Assembly (NCBI RefSeq): GCF_900141785.1
Contig: NZ_FQYP01000004.1
Span: 310,001 to 374,000, forward strand
Source of the DNA: Aquimarina spongiae
Lineage (GTDB): Bacteria > Bacteroidota > Bacteroidia > Flavobacteriales > Flavobacteriaceae
DNA length: 64,000 nucleotides
Reading direction: 5' to 3'
Position 1 is the first letter of the stretch. Every line of letters begins with the position of its first letter. A program made the translations under genes and the position numbers. Shown one piece after another: positions 1 to 9,394 of the stretch. The notes beneath the pieces were generated by a model. The model searched no databases and was not told where the DNA came from. It was given only the letters and a program-made list of their open reading frames with translations.

Positions 1-546
1 ATTGGATGCAGGGGTTAAGGTGTCAAATCGAAGTAAAGCTGGCGCAAAAGTGACCAATGTTTCTACCTCTACCAAAGAAGCCGCGACTGTAGCAGCTCCA
101 CCACCCATAGAATGACCAATAAGTGCTGTTTTGTCGGCTACGATGCCGGATAGAACAGAGCTCGAATTGTTGTTTTCTGCCTGGATCGCTCCTACGATGA
201 AAGCTAAATCCTTGGAGTACGCATCGTGATTGGCAAAAAAAGATCCTTCGGTATTTACGAAAACTACTATATACCCTTTGGGAACAAGGGTGTCGTAAAA
301 GTTTTGATAAGCGTCGGATCCCATTACAAAACCATGACCAAGGACAACCACAGGAAAGGGTCCTTGGGTCCGATTGGTTTTGTTTTCTCGTGTGATTTTA
401 GGATAATAAATACGTGTGTTTACCCTTCGATTTCTTCTACTTGCATCTCTGAAAGTTTTAGAGCTTGAACTTACGTCGTAGTCTTGGGCAACGCCACTAC
501 AGACCACAAAAAGCATTGATAAAATACTTAGCAGTACTTTTTTCAT
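1..546 (-). CDS. Secreted alpha/beta hydrolase (partial, C-terminus beyond window)
   Basis: The 182 visible codons begin at an ATG at 546 and run off the left edge. A Sec signal peptide (about residues 1-20, ending VCSGVAQ) is followed by a hydrolase core: an oxyanion-type HGF motif near residue 71 and the nucleophile elbow GHSMGGG with Ser146. The spacing and the text around it resemble the chlorophyllase/PET-hydrolase-like branch of the dienelactone hydrolase superfamily, which cleaves ester bonds; the substrate cannot be told. The acid and His of the triad would lie outside the window. The protein is probably periplasmic or secreted. A promoter with an internal palindrome lies just upstream. 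Fold is confident, substrate is unknown. Confidence 0.85.
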   Translation of the reverse strand, partial: MKKVLLSILSMLFVVCSGVAQDYDVSSSSKTFRDASRRNRRVNTRIYYPKITRENKTNRTQGPFPVVVLGHGFVMGSDAYQNFYDTLVPKGYIVVFVNTEGSFFANHDAYSKDLAFIVGAIQAENNNSSSVLSGIVADKTALIGHSMGGGAATVAASLVEVETLVTFAPALLRFDTLTPASN

Positions 547-577
547 AATATATTTATTTTTGGTTAATGTTGTTGGT

Positions 578-623
578 TAAAGGTATTTTTAAAATTAGAT
601 TTTTGCAAGTTTAATCTAATTTT
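578..623 (-). promoter_or_regulatory. Promoter of the edge hydrolase, overlapped by an 11-bp inverted repeat
   Basis: On the minus strand TTG (608-606) is followed after 20 nt by TACCTTTA (585-578), close to the Bacteroidota TTG-N19-TAnnTTTG promoter. A perfect inverted repeat, AAAATTAGATT at 591-601 and AATCTAATTTT at 613-623 with an 11-nt loop, covers the -33 box and most of the spacer. An operator there would compete with RNA polymerase, so repression is the natural inference. The T run after the repeat on the plus strand could mimic a terminator, but no plus-strand gene precedes it. The rest of 547-838 is AT-rich and shows nothing else. Confidence 0.4.
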
Positions 624-838
624 TTTTAACATTTAATCTAGATATTTAGTCATTATTGACTTATTTGTAAGGCACTGAAATATAGTTTGTTATTTCGTAA
701 TTTTAACAGTATTACTGGGATGGACGCAGATTTTTATCCTTAGTTTTATGCAAAAAACAAAGAATAAAATACCAGTAAAAAATAATTTATAAAAAGTGGA
801 ATTTTCCCCGAAAAATATCTAAGAATTAAGAATAATTT

Positions 839-2053
839 TTAAGAAAGCATGGTTTTAGCTTTTTGAACAGCTGCTACCAAAGCATCAATTTCTTCTTTGG
901 TGTTATAAAACGAAAAAGAAGCTCTTACGGTACCAGGAATTTTATAGAAATCCATGATAGGTTGTGCGCAATGATGACCGGTTCGCACGGCGATACCTAA
1001 CTTATCTACAATAGTACCTATGTCGTAAGGGTGGATGTTTTCGATATTAAAGGAAATAACTGAGGTTTTATTTTTGGAAGTACCATAAATCTTAAGCCCT
1101 TCGACTTCCAGAAGCTTTTGAGTACCATATTCCAGTAGATCATTTTCGTAGGCGGCTATATTATCAAAACCGATACTATTCATATAATCAAGCGCTACTC
1201 CAAATGCAATACCCCCACAGATATTAGGTGTACCTGCTTCGAATTTGTGAGGCAAGCCGGCATAAGTGGTCTTTTCAAAAGTAACCTGATCGATCATTTC
1301 ACCACCGCCTTGATAAGGAGGTAATTTCTCCAACCACTCTTCTTTTCCGTATAGCATACCCACTCCTGTAGGTCCACAAAGCTTATGCGCCGAGGCAACA
1401 TAGAAATCTACATCCAATTCTTGTACATCAGGTTTGATGTGCGGGCAGGATTGAGCTCCATCAATAAGTACGGCAGCACCTACTTTATGAGCTTTTTCTA
1501 TAATTTCCTCTATCGGATTAATGGTTCCCAAAGCATTCGAAATATGATTAGTAAAAACGAGCTTGGTTCGTTCGGTAAGTAATTCATCATATACACTCAT
1601 CACCAACTCTCCCTCTTCGTTCATTGGGATAACCTTTAGAATAGCACCTGTACGTTCGCATAACATTTGCCAGGGTACAATATTAGAATGGTGTTCTAAG
1701 GCCGAAACAATAATCTCATCCCCTTTGGTTAACAGATTGGTAAATCCCGTAGCAATAATATTGATACTATGTGTAGTACCAGAGGTCAAGATGATTTCGT
1801 AAGAATGCTTAGCATTAAAATGTTGTTGTACTTTTTTACGTGCTATTTCGTACGCATCCGTAGCCTCTTGAGACAACGTATGTACTCCACGATGGATATT
1901 GGCATTGTACGAGCTATAATAATCTACTATAGCATCAATAACAACTTGAGGAGTCTGCGAGGTAGCAGCATTATCAAAATATACAAGAGGTTTCCCGTTT
2001 ACAGTTCTTTTCAAAATAGGAAAATCTTCTCTTACTTTTTGTACATCAAACAT
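839..2053 (-). CDS. sufS: Cysteine desulfurase SufS
   Basis: A 404-residue class-V aminotransferase-fold, PLP-dependent enzyme that takes sulfur from cysteine for Fe-S cluster building. Visible features are the N-terminal DFPILKRTVNGKPLVYFDNAA segment (shown as DFPILK...YFDNAA), the TSGTTHSIN PLP-binding region, the Schiff-base lysine in ASAHKLCGPTG, and the catalytic cysteine in RTGHHCAQP near the C-terminus. Length is normal for SufS. The ATG at 2053 (MFDVQKV) was chosen over an in-frame TTG six codons upstream. It is the last gene of the SUF set but is cut off from sufD by a plus-strand hydrolase gene; no sufE or sufU partner is visible. Confidence 0.95.
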   Translation of the reverse strand: MFDVQKVREDFPILKRTVNGKPLVYFDNAATSQTPQVVIDAIVDYYSSYNANIHRGVHTLSQEATDAYEIARKKVQQHFNAKHSYEIILTSGTTHSINIIATGFTNLLTKGDEIIVSALEHHSNIVPWQMLCERTGAILKVIPMNEEGELVMSVYDELLTERTKLVFTNHISNALGTINPIEEIIEKAHKVGAAVLIDGAQSCPHIKPDVQELDVDFYVASAHKLCGPTGVGMLYGKEEWLEKLPPYQGGGEMIDQVTFEKTTYAGLPHKFEAGTPNICGGIAFGVALDYMNSIGFDNIAAYENDLLEYGTQKLLEVEGLKIYGTSKNKTSVISFNIENIHPYDIGTIVDKLGIAVRTGHHCAQPIMDFYKIPGTVRASFSFYNTKEEIDALVAAVQKAKTMLS

Positions 2054-2119
2054 TGCAATTTCTTTCTGCAAAAATAAGAAGTATTTCTAATAAGGATTGT
2101 TTATTTTTAGAATGGTTTA

Positions 2120-3484
2120 ATGTTTTTTCTTATGAGGCGATTAATAAAGCGTATAGGGCTTGTCTTACTGTTTTTAATTATTGTGATTTGTATTGCCGGA
2201 GTGGTTAATTACCCTAAGCTTACGATCCTAACGGGGTATTCTGCAAAGCATATGAATTCTTCTGTTTTTATTGGAGAAAGATCGGTAGAGTTTACCGATA
2301 CCGAAGACAATAATTTTGCGCCGGTACATCTTGCTGATGACGAGGTAAATTTTGAACAAAAAATGTCTATCGCATCGGTATTTGGTCTACAAGAAAGAAA
2401 GGCAGTGTATCGAAAAGGAGTAGGTAGTGTCCTGATCAATGATGATTTTGATGAAAATGCCCCTGTTGTGGCTCCCAACAGGAGCAAAGCGAATACGGGC
2501 TTGTCTTACCCTTATGGCGATTTACCACAGAAAGATACTGTTTTTGCTAATCTCGATTACCCAAAAATAAAGGAAGCTGTGCACTCGATATTTGATAGTA
2601 ATGGTGAATATGTGAAAAAAACAAGAGCTGTTTTGGTGATCTATAAAGATCAGATTGTTGCAGAAAAATACATAGATGGTTTGGATCAAACCTCTAAATT
2701 ACCCGGTTGGTCGATGACCAAAAGTATTTTAGCCACAGCCTATGGTGTATTGCAAAAACAAGGAGAGATATCTATCCATGATAAAGCACCTGTTGAGGAA
2801 TGGCAGAATGATGAAAGAAAAGAAATTACCATCGATGATTTGTTGCAAATGAATTGTGGGTTAGAATGGGAAGAAGATTATGGTTCTATTTCTGATGCAA
2901 CAAAGATGTTATATCTGGATACCGATATGACCAAAGCGCAAATTGATAAGGACGCTATTGCAAAACCTGGCGAATATTGGTACTACTCTTCGGGAGTATC
3001 CAACCTGTTATCTGGAATTTTACGCAAAAAAATGAACAGCTATCAGGAGTATTTGGATTTTCCGTATCGGGAGTTTATCGACAAAATTGGAATGAACTCT
3101 ATGCTTATTGAAACCGATATTGCTGGCAATTATGTTGGATCCTCTTATGCCTGGGCTACTGCCAGAGACTGGGGGAAGTTTGGGCTGCTATATTTACATA
3201 AAGGAAACTGGAACGGAACGCAGATTTTTAATCCAGAGTGGGTGGATTATGTAACGACCCCAACACCAACTTCTGAAGGAGACTACGGAGCTCATTTTTG
3301 GCTAAATGCAGGAGGTTTTTATCCTGATGCACCCAAAGATATGTTTTCGGCAAATGGGTACCAGGGACAGCGTGTATTTGTAATTCCATCCAAGGAGTTG
3401 GTAATTGTGCGATTTGGACTGATTGGTGATGCAGGGGTAGATTTTAATACGTTCTTACAGGAAATTACCGAAGCTGTACAATAA
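2120..3484 (+). CDS. Membrane-anchored serine hydrolase, beta-lactamase class C family
   Basis: A 454-residue protein of the PF00144 family (class C beta-lactamases, DD-peptidases, esterases). An N-terminal membrane segment at about residues 11-29 has no lipobox or clear cleavage site, so it is probably anchored facing the periplasm. The catalytic SxxK is S198-M-T-K201; the tyrosine motif is Y289-S-S, with Ser in place of the Asn of YxN; the third motif is replaced by NGYQGQ, as in many non-lactamase members. It lies on the opposite strand between sufD and sufS and has no evident link with iron-sulfur chemistry. Another in-frame ATG lies at 2132. Substrate unknown. Confidence 0.85.
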   Translation: MFFLMRRLIKRIGLVLLFLIIVICIAGVVNYPKLTILTGYSAKHMNSSVFIGERSVEFTDTEDNNFAPVHLADDEVNFEQKMSIASVFGLQERKAVYRKGVGSVLINDDFDENAPVVAPNRSKANTGLSYPYGDLPQKDTVFANLDYPKIKEAVHSIFDSNGEYVKKTRAVLVIYKDQIVAEKYIDGLDQTSKLPGWSMTKSILATAYGVLQKQGEISIHDKAPVEEWQNDERKEITIDDLLQMNCGLEWEEDYGSISDATKMLYLDTDMTKAQIDKDAIAKPGEYWYYSSGVSNLLSGILRKKMNSYQEYLDFPYREFIDKIGMNSMLIETDIAGNYVGSSYAWATARDWGKFGLLYLHKGNWNGTQIFNPEWVDYVTTPTPTSEGDYGAHFWLNAGGFYPDAPKDMFSANGYQGQRVFVIPSKELVIVRFGLIGDAGVDFNTFLQEITEAVQ

Positions 3485-3515
3485 AAAAACCAGGCCGTCA
3501 AGAACCTGGTTTTCG
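3482..3515. terminator. Bidirectional intrinsic terminator between the serine hydrolase and sufD
   Basis: Stem AACCAGG (3488-3494) pairs with CCTGGTT (3505-3511) around a 10-nt loop. An A run lies before it and a short T run after it, so it can stop both the plus-strand hydrolase gene and the minus-strand sufABCD transcript. If it stops the latter, sufS must be expressed separately. Confidence 0.75.
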
Positions 3516-3539
3516 TATCGTGTTTTAAATACGTTCTAT

Positions 3540-4853
3540 CTATAGATCAAAACCAATGTCTACACCAAGTTTATTGGCGATTAATTTGTTGATTCTGGTT
3601 TTGAGTTGAGGTATTTTTACGCTTTCTAATACATTGTTGGCAAAAGCATACATCAATAATGCTTTGGCTTCTTTCTCTCCAATTCCTCTAGCTCTCATGT
3701 AGAATAATGCATTTTCATCCAACTGACCAATAGTACAACCGTGAGAACATTTTACATCATCAGCAAAAATTTCAAGCTGAGGTTTTGAGTTGATGGTAGC
3801 TTTATCACTTAATAAGATGTTATTGTTAGACTGGAAAGCATTGGTTTTTTGAGCAATTTTATCAACGATAATCTTACCGTTAAATACTCCAGTAGCTTTT
3901 TCGTCAAAAATACCTTTGTAGTCCTGATGACTCTCGCAATTAGGTTCTGTATGATGCACCAATGTATTGTGATCTACATGCTGCTTGCCTTCTATAATTG
4001 TTACTCCATTAAGAATAGAGTCGATCCCTTCACCTTTCTGATAAAAATTGAGGTTATTTCTGGTTAAATTTCCTCCAAAAGCAAAAGTATGCACCGAAGC
4101 TACACTTTGAGCCTGCTGCTCTATAAAAGTATTATCGATTAACGAAGCGTGCTCATTGTCATTTTGTATTTTGTAGTAATCAACAATTCCTCGTTTGTCA
4201 ACAAATATTTCGGTTACCGAATTAGTTAATACCGGATTATCAGTCAAACTTTGATGACGCTCAATGATTTGTACATGAGAATTTTCTTCTACAACGATCA
4301 AATTACGAGGTTGTAACATTTGAGCAGATTCTTTACCTGTAGAGAGGTGAACAATCTGTATTGGCTTATCTGCAAGTTTGTTTTTCGGAATGTAGATATA
4401 CGCTCCTTCTTTAGAAAATGCAGTATTTAAAGAAGTAAGCCCATCCTGACGTGCTATTTTATTAAAATAGTTATCAATTACCGGCTTATACTTATCATGT
4501 GACAATGCAGAAGACATCAAACAAACGTCTATTTTATCGTGAGTAGTCTCTGATAAGTGAGACGAATATTTACCATCGATAAAAACGATCTTGTAGGTAT
4601 CTAGATCGTAAAGAAAATATTTCTTTATGTCTTTAAATTCTAAAGCATTTTCTTCCTTAGGAAAAATACTGTAGTCATGTTTCAAAACAGCATTCAAGGA
4701 AGTGTATTTCCAAGCCTCTTCTTTCTTTGTAGGAAACCCTTTTTCTTCAAAAACCTTTATGGCTTGGCTTCGGATATCATGAATTGGCGCATCGACATTC
4801 ACAGTGTTTTCAAAAGCCAAAAAAGAGGATACTAATTTATCTTTTAATCCCAT
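3540..4853 (-). CDS. sufD: Fe-S cluster assembly protein SufD
   Basis: A 437-residue SufB/SufD-family beta-helix protein that forms the SufBC2D scaffold on which Fe-S clusters are built. The N-terminal helical part contains KKEEAWKYTSL, and the C-terminal core carries DDVKCSHGCTIGQLDENALFYMRARG, whose KCSHG and RG(I/V) elements mark SufD (quoted here as positions about 362-390). It starts with ATG at 4853, four nucleotides after the sufC stop, so the two are translationally close. Length and motifs are normal. It is the last gene of the continuous SUF operon here. Confidence 0.95.
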   Translation of the reverse strand: MGLKDKLVSSFLAFENTVNVDAPIHDIRSQAIKVFEEKGFPTKKEEAWKYTSLNAVLKHDYSIFPKEENALEFKDIKKYFLYDLDTYKIVFIDGKYSSHLSETTHDKIDVCLMSSALSHDKYKPVIDNYFNKIARQDGLTSLNTAFSKEGAYIYIPKNKLADKPIQIVHLSTGKESAQMLQPRNLIVVEENSHVQIIERHQSLTDNPVLTNSVTEIFVDKRGIVDYYKIQNDNEHASLIDNTFIEQQAQSVASVHTFAFGGNLTRNNLNFYQKGEGIDSILNGVTIIEGKQHVDHNTLVHHTEPNCESHQDYKGIFDEKATGVFNGKIIVDKIAQKTNAFQSNNNILLSDKATINSKPQLEIFADDVKCSHGCTIGQLDENALFYMRARGIGEKEAKALLMYAFANNVLESVKIPQLKTRINKLIANKLGVDIGFDL

Positions 4854-4857
4854 GGTC

Positions 4858-5610
4858 TTATGCGTTTATCTCTTCTTTAATCCAATCGTATCCTTTTTCT
4901 TCTAATTCTAGAGCAAGTTCTTTTGTTCCTGATTTTACGATTTTCCCATCGTATAATACGTGAACATAATCTGGAACGATATGATCCAACAATCTTTGAT
5001 AGTGTGTAATCACGACAATGGCATTGTCTTCACTTTTTAGTCTGTTTACACCATTAGCTACAATACGTAAAGCATCGATATCTAATCCAGAATCGGTTTC
5101 ATCCAGAATGGCTAATTTTGGTTCCATCATTGCCATTTGGAAAATCTCATTTCTCTTTTTCTCACCTCCAGAAAACCCTTCATTCAAAGATCTAGATAAG
5201 AATTTACGATCGATTTCTAACAATTCAGATTTCTCTCTGATTTTTTTGAGCATGTCTTTTGCCGGCATCTCTTCAAGACCTTGTGCCTTGCGAGTTTCAT
5301 TGATCGCCGTTTTCATAAAGTTAGTTACGGTAACTCCTGGAATCTCCACGGGATACTGAAAAGACATAAACACTCCTTTGTGAGCACGCTCTTCTGGAGC
5401 TAGCTCTTCGATATCTTCACCTTCCAAAAGAATTTCTCCTTTGGTAACCTCATAATCTTCCTTACCGGCAACGATATTGGCAAGTGTACTTTTTCCGGCA
5501 CCATTAGGTCCCATTACTGCATGAATTTCTCCGGCGTTAACTTTTAAGTTAAGACCTTTTAAAATTTCCTTTCCTTCAACACTAGCGTGTAAATCCTTTA
5601 TTTCTAACAT
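4858..5610 (-). CDS. sufC: Fe-S cluster assembly ATPase SufC
   Basis: A 250-residue ABC-type ATPase that drives conformational change of the SufBC2D scaffold in the cytosol. Walker A is GPNGAGKST (residues 34-42), the ABC signature is FSGGEKKR, and Walker B runs LAILDETDSGLD, a form typical of SufC, which lacks membrane partners. ATG start at 5610; stop four nucleotides before sufD. A small lipoprotein gene separates it from sufB upstream, which is unusual for this operon. Confidence 0.96.
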   Translation of the reverse strand: MLEIKDLHASVEGKEILKGLNLKVNAGEIHAVMGPNGAGKSTLANIVAGKEDYEVTKGEILLEGEDIEELAPEERAHKGVFMSFQYPVEIPGVTVTNFMKTAINETRKAQGLEEMPAKDMLKKIREKSELLEIDRKFLSRSLNEGFSGGEKKRNEIFQMAMMEPKLAILDETDSGLDIDALRIVANGVNRLKSEDNAIVVITHYQRLLDHIVPDYVHVLYDGKIVKSGTKELALELEEKGYDWIKEEINA

Positions 5611-5663
5611 TGCTTATAATTCTTTAATCTATAAAGAGATGTGTTATTCAGTTTGTTTTCTAT

Positions 5664-6053
5664 TTAATTTCCTTCAGAGGTATTTTGCGTTTCAGAAGCC
5701 TTAATTTTTGTTGGCAATTCTGATGTTGGCGCACTAACACCTACAATTTCTTTTATTTCTACAACCTCTCCCCAACCTTGATTGGGATTGGATTTTATAA
5801 TTCCTTTGATTACCACAGGAACCATGTCATATTCTTCTCTTTGCAAAGGCTTTATTTTTTCTGCAAGTTCTAAAGCTGCTTCGTCGATCACCACACCATA
5901 AATAAAATCATTCCCTTTAATTACCGCAGCATCTTCAATTAGAATAAATTCTCCCCTAATCAAAGTAACTTCGCCATTTTGATTTTCGGAGTTGTTTTTT
6001 TTACAGGAAGAAATAATGAGCAGTACGGCAATGAGTAAAGTTGATGGTTTCAT
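5664..6053 (-). CDS. Small lipoprotein of unknown function inside the suf operon
   Basis: A 129-residue protein starting MKPSTLLIAV with a lipobox ISSC at about residues 14-17, followed by KKNNSEN, so it is predicted to be lipid-anchored. The mature part is short and has one region (about residues 30-105) rich in beta-prone sequence, with VTLIRGEFILIEDAAVI and VVPVVIKGI-type strands; I recognise no family. It sits in the same direction between sufB (25 nt downstream of the sufB stop) and sufC (53 nt), so it must be co-transcribed unless it has its own promoter. A periplasmic lipoprotein has no known role in SUF, so its position may be incidental or may mark an envelope link. Confidence 0.8.
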   Translation of the reverse strand: MKPSTLLIAVLLIISSCKKNNSENQNGEVTLIRGEFILIEDAAVIKGNDFIYGVVIDEAALELAEKIKPLQREEYDMVPVVIKGIIKSNPNQGWGEVVEIKEIVGVSAPTSELPTKIKASETQNTSEGN

Positions 6054-6078
6054 TGAGGTCGTTTAGATGATTTTACAT

Positions 6079-7524
6079 TTATCCTACAGAACCTTCAAGA
6101 GAAATCTCAAGAAGTTTTTGAGCTTCAACAGCAAATTCCATTGGAAGTTTGTTCAATACTTCTTTACTAAATCCATTTACGATAAGGGCTATCGCTTTTT
6201 CGGTATCGATACCTCTTTGATTACAGTAAAAAATTTGATCTTCTCCAATCTTGCTAGTTGTAGCTTCATGTTCTATTTGAGCAGTTTTATTTTTTGCTTC
6301 TATATAAGGAAACGTATGAGCACCACATTCATTGCCCATAAGTAAAGAATCACATTGTGAAAAATTACGGGCATTCTCAGCTCTACTATTAATTTGGACC
6401 AGTCCTCTATAACTGTTTTGAGATTTTCCGGCAGAAATACCTTTTGAAATGATAGTACTTTTGGTATTCTTACCCAAATGAATCATTTTGGTACCTGTAT
6501 CGGCTTGCTGAAAATTATTAGTCACAGCAATAGAGTAAAACTCGCCTACAGAGTAATCGCCTTTAAGTACACAAGAAGGATATTTCCAGGTAACCGCAGA
6601 TCCAGTTTCTACCTGAGTCCATGAGATTTTAGCATTAGTCTCGCAAAGTCCTCTTTTGGTAACGAAGTTGAATACTCCTCCTTTACCTTCGGCATTACCA
6701 GGATACCAGTTTTGTACCGTAGAATATTTGATCTCGGCGTCATCTAAAGCAATAAGTTCTACTACAGCAGCATGCAGTTGATTTTCATCACGCATAGGAG
6801 CAGTACAACCCTCTAGGTAACTTACATAACTACCTTCGTCAGCAATAACCAGAGTTCTTTCAAACTGTCCGGTTCCTGCTTGATTTATTCGGAAATAGGT
6901 AGACAACTCCATTGGACATCGAACTCCCTTCGGAATGTAACAAAAAGAACCATCACTAAACACTGCAGAGTTTAATGCAGCGTAAAAATTATCTTTTTGA
7001 GGTACTACACTACCGATATATTTCTTTACTAATTCTGGATGTTCTTGAATCGCTTCAGAAATAGAACAGAATATAATTCCCTTTTCGGCAAGGGTTTCTT
7101 TGAAGGTAGTCGCAACAGAAACAGAGTCCATCACGATATCCACCGCAACTCCTGCTAATTTCTTTTGCTCTTCTAGAGAAATCCCTAGTTTTTCAAAAGT
7201 TTCCAATAACTCTGGGTCTACTTCATCAATACTATTGTATTTTGGTTTTTTATTAGGTGCAGAGTAATAAGAGATATTCTGAAAATCAGGTTTCTCGTAG
7301 TTTACGTTTGCCCATTCTGGTTCTTCCATCTGTTCCCAGATTCTGAAAGCTTCCAGTCGCCATTCTGTCATCCATTCTGGCTCTTCTTTTTTCTTCGAAA
7401 TTGCTCGAACAATATCTTCATTCAAACCAACAGGGAATGTATCAGATTCTATATCTGTATAGAATCCGTACTCGTATTCCTTGGTTTCTAATTCTTTCTT
7501 TAAGTCGTCTTCAGTATATGCCAT
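6079..7524 (-). CDS. sufB: Fe-S cluster assembly protein SufB
   Basis: A 481-residue core scaffold subunit of SufBC2D, where the nascent cluster is formed. The sequence contains the hallmark stretches [48 protein letters not shown] and the C-terminal [18 protein letters not shown]. Length is close to the 480 residues expected. ATG at 7524. It is the second gene of the operon, 44 nt after sufA. Identity is certain from the whole-protein pattern. Confidence 0.97.
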   Translation of the reverse strand: MAYTEDDLKKELETKEYEYGFYTDIESDTFPVGLNEDIVRAISKKKEEPEWMTEWRLEAFRIWEQMEEPEWANVNYEKPDFQNISYYSAPNKKPKYNSIDEVDPELLETFEKLGISLEEQKKLAGVAVDIVMDSVSVATTFKETLAEKGIIFCSISEAIQEHPELVKKYIGSVVPQKDNFYAALNSAVFSDGSFCYIPKGVRCPMELSTYFRINQAGTGQFERTLVIADEGSYVSYLEGCTAPMRDENQLHAAVVELIALDDAEIKYSTVQNWYPGNAEGKGGVFNFVTKRGLCETNAKISWTQVETGSAVTWKYPSCVLKGDYSVGEFYSIAVTNNFQQADTGTKMIHLGKNTKSTIISKGISAGKSQNSYRGLVQINSRAENARNFSQCDSLLMGNECGAHTFPYIEAKNKTAQIEHEATTSKIGEDQIFYCNQRGIDTEKAIALIVNGFSKEVLNKLPMEFAVEAQKLLEISLEGSVG

Positions 7525-7568
7525 CTTCTTGATCCTAAATTTGATTCAGGACTTTTTTCATGTCCAAA

Positions 7569-7898
7569 TTAAAGAGAAAAACTCTCTCCACAGCCACAAG
7601 TTCTTGTTGCATTGGGGTTATTAAATACAAAGCCAGTTCCGTTTAAACCACCAGAATATTCCAAAGTGGTCCCTACAAGGTAGAGAAAGCTCTTTTTGTC
7701 TACAATGATTTTTACACCATTGTCTTCAAAAACTTTATCTTCATCTTGCTGTGATTTGTCAAACTTCAGATCATAAGACAAACCAGAGCAACCACCACTT
7801 TTTACACCTACTCGGACGTAATCAGTAGTGACATTGTACCCATCTTCGCTCATCAATTGGATGACTTTATTTTTTGCTATGTCTGATACCTTAATCAT
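7569..7898 (-). CDS. sufA: SufA/IscA-type Fe-S carrier protein
   Basis: A 109-residue A-type carrier that accepts clusters from SufBC2D and passes them to apo-proteins. The three conserved cysteines are present in SGGCSGLSY (about residues 34-42) and in the C-terminal TCGCGESF. It starts at ATG 7898, is the first gene of the operon, and has a good -7 box upstream at 7932-7939. Whether it should be called SufA, IscA or ErpA cannot be settled from the sequence alone; position in the suf operon favours SufA. Confidence 0.93.
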   Translation of the reverse strand: MIKVSDIAKNKVIQLMSEDGYNVTTDYVRVGVKSGGCSGLSYDLKFDKSQQDEDKVFEDNGVKIIVDKKSFLYLVGTTLEYSGGLNGTGFVFNNPNATRTCGCGESFSL

Positions 7899-7931
7899 CT
7901 TCTTATAAATAGATTAATTCTAAATGAGTTG

Positions 7932-7939
7932 CAAATATA
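7932..7939 (-). promoter_or_regulatory. -7 box of the suf operon promoter
   Basis: On the minus strand TATATTTG at 7939-7932 matches TAnnTTTG exactly, 34 nt upstream of the sufA start. The -33 position has TTATG rather than a clean TTG. No IscR- or Fur-like palindrome is obvious in 7899-8055. Confidence 0.5.
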
Positions 7940-8055
7940 CTACATAAGTGCATTTTATTCATAAAACCTAACATTTATCTAACATATATCTATATTGATA
8001 AAATCTATTCATTTGGTTTTATATAGGTTATAAGATGTCTTAGTTCTTATCAACC

Positions 8056-9387
8056 TTACTTTATTTTGATCACCATCAAGTCCAGAAGCCCTTTGTTTTC
8101 GGTCTCATCAAGATTATTGCTGTTTGTTTCTCCAACTGCCAAAAGGTGACCTGTTGAGGTTTCAATAACATCATACGAAAAATCGAAACCAGCGCCACCA
8201 AAGTTCTTTTCCCATTGCAGGTTTCCGGAATTGTCTATTTTGATCACCCAAAAATCGTTATCTCCATGGTTAGCACTAAGATCGCCACTACTGCTTTTTG
8301 ACGCACCCGAGATGACAAACCCACCATCAAAGGTGGTATCAATAGATCTTGCCACATCAAACTGTAATCCTCCAAAGGATTTTTTCCAGATTAAGTTTCC
8401 ATCATCATCTATTTTGATCACCCAAAAATCAGAATCTCCATGATTATCGGTAACATCACCATCATTACTTATGGTTTGACCTACGACAACATAAGAATTG
8501 TCGGCAGCAAGAACAGCTTCGTATGCAATATCAATTCCGCTACCGCCATATGTTTTCTGCCATACCATTTCACCCGATGCATTTATTTTTACGATCCAAA
8601 AATCATAACTTCCGTTATGGCTGGTGATATCAAAATCGGTACTCTCTGTAGCTCCAAACATAACAAAACCTCCATCTGTAGACTGAAGCACACTGTAACT
8701 TCTATCATTGTTGGTGCCGCCAAAAAAGTTACGCCACTCTAATTCTCCTTGTGCATTTATTTTTTGACCCCAAAACTCTCCTACACCATGTTTGGTCAAG
8801 CCTCCTTCTCCTCCAGAAGCCGTAATGTCCAAAAACCCAGCACTAAAATATCCACCATCCTGGGTTTGAATTATAGCATAACTATGATCATGCCCTGCAA
8901 AACCATAGCTTTTTTCCCATTCGATATTACCACTGCTATCCAATTTTACAAACCAATTGTCATGAAAACCTTCGTTGTTACTGGCATCACCATCACTACT
9001 CATACTGTATCCAGTGATGAGAAAACCATTATCCCGGGTTTGAATGACTTCCTGGCCCTGATCGTCTCCACTTCCTCCAATAGTCTTGTTCCATTGTAGC
9101 GTACCTTCGGCATCTAATTTTAATAACCAATAGTCGTTTACGTTCAATGTTTTCTCGGTAATATTTCCATCTGTACTTTTGGTAAATCCAAAAACTGCAT
9201 ATCCTCCATCAGAAGTTTCAATAACAGAACGTGCAGACTCCTCATCGGATCCACCAAAGGTTTTTATCCAATCAATTTCTCCCTGGAAATTAATGACATC
9301 AGAATTATCGTTATCATCATCATTCGAGCAACTATACAATAGTATAGCTAAAAGAGCCACCAGGCTAATTTTTATATTTCTTTTCAT
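8056..9387 (-). CDS. Lipoprotein with seven propeller-type repeats
   Basis: A 443-residue lipoprotein. The ATG at 9387 (MKRNIKISL) is preferred because an upstream alternative would overlap the preceding gene and bury the signal peptide. Lipobox LLYSC is followed by SNDDDNDNSD, an acidic tract typical of surface-exported flavobacterial lipoproteins. The mature part is seven tandem repeats of about 55-65 residues with the pattern GGY..xG...S.DGD....G..DFW.VK.D..G...W.K..GG, which should fold as a seven-bladed beta-propeller. The paralogue at 32948 has the same seven repeats after an added fibronectin-like domain. It lies 7 nt downstream of the choice-of-anchor B gene and probably shares its mRNA. 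Binding partner unknown. Confidence 0.88.
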   Translation of the reverse strand: MKRNIKISLVALLAILLYSCSNDDDNDNSDVINFQGEIDWIKTFGGSDEESARSVIETSDGGYAVFGFTKSTDGNITEKTLNVNDYWLLKLDAEGTLQWNKTIGGSGDDQGQEVIQTRDNGFLITGYSMSSDGDASNNEGFHDNWFVKLDSSGNIEWEKSYGFAGHDHSYAIIQTQDGGYFSAGFLDITASGGEGGLTKHGVGEFWGQKINAQGELEWRNFFGGTNNDRSYSVLQSTDGGFVMFGATESTDFDITSHNGSYDFWIVKINASGEMVWQKTYGGSGIDIAYEAVLAADNSYVVVGQTISNDGDVTDNHGDSDFWVIKIDDDGNLIWKKSFGGLQFDVARSIDTTFDGGFVISGASKSSSGDLSANHGDNDFWVIKIDNSGNLQWEKNFGGAGFDFSYDVIETSTGHLLAVGETNSNNLDETENKGLLDLMVIKIK

Positions 9388-9394
9388 ATGCACA

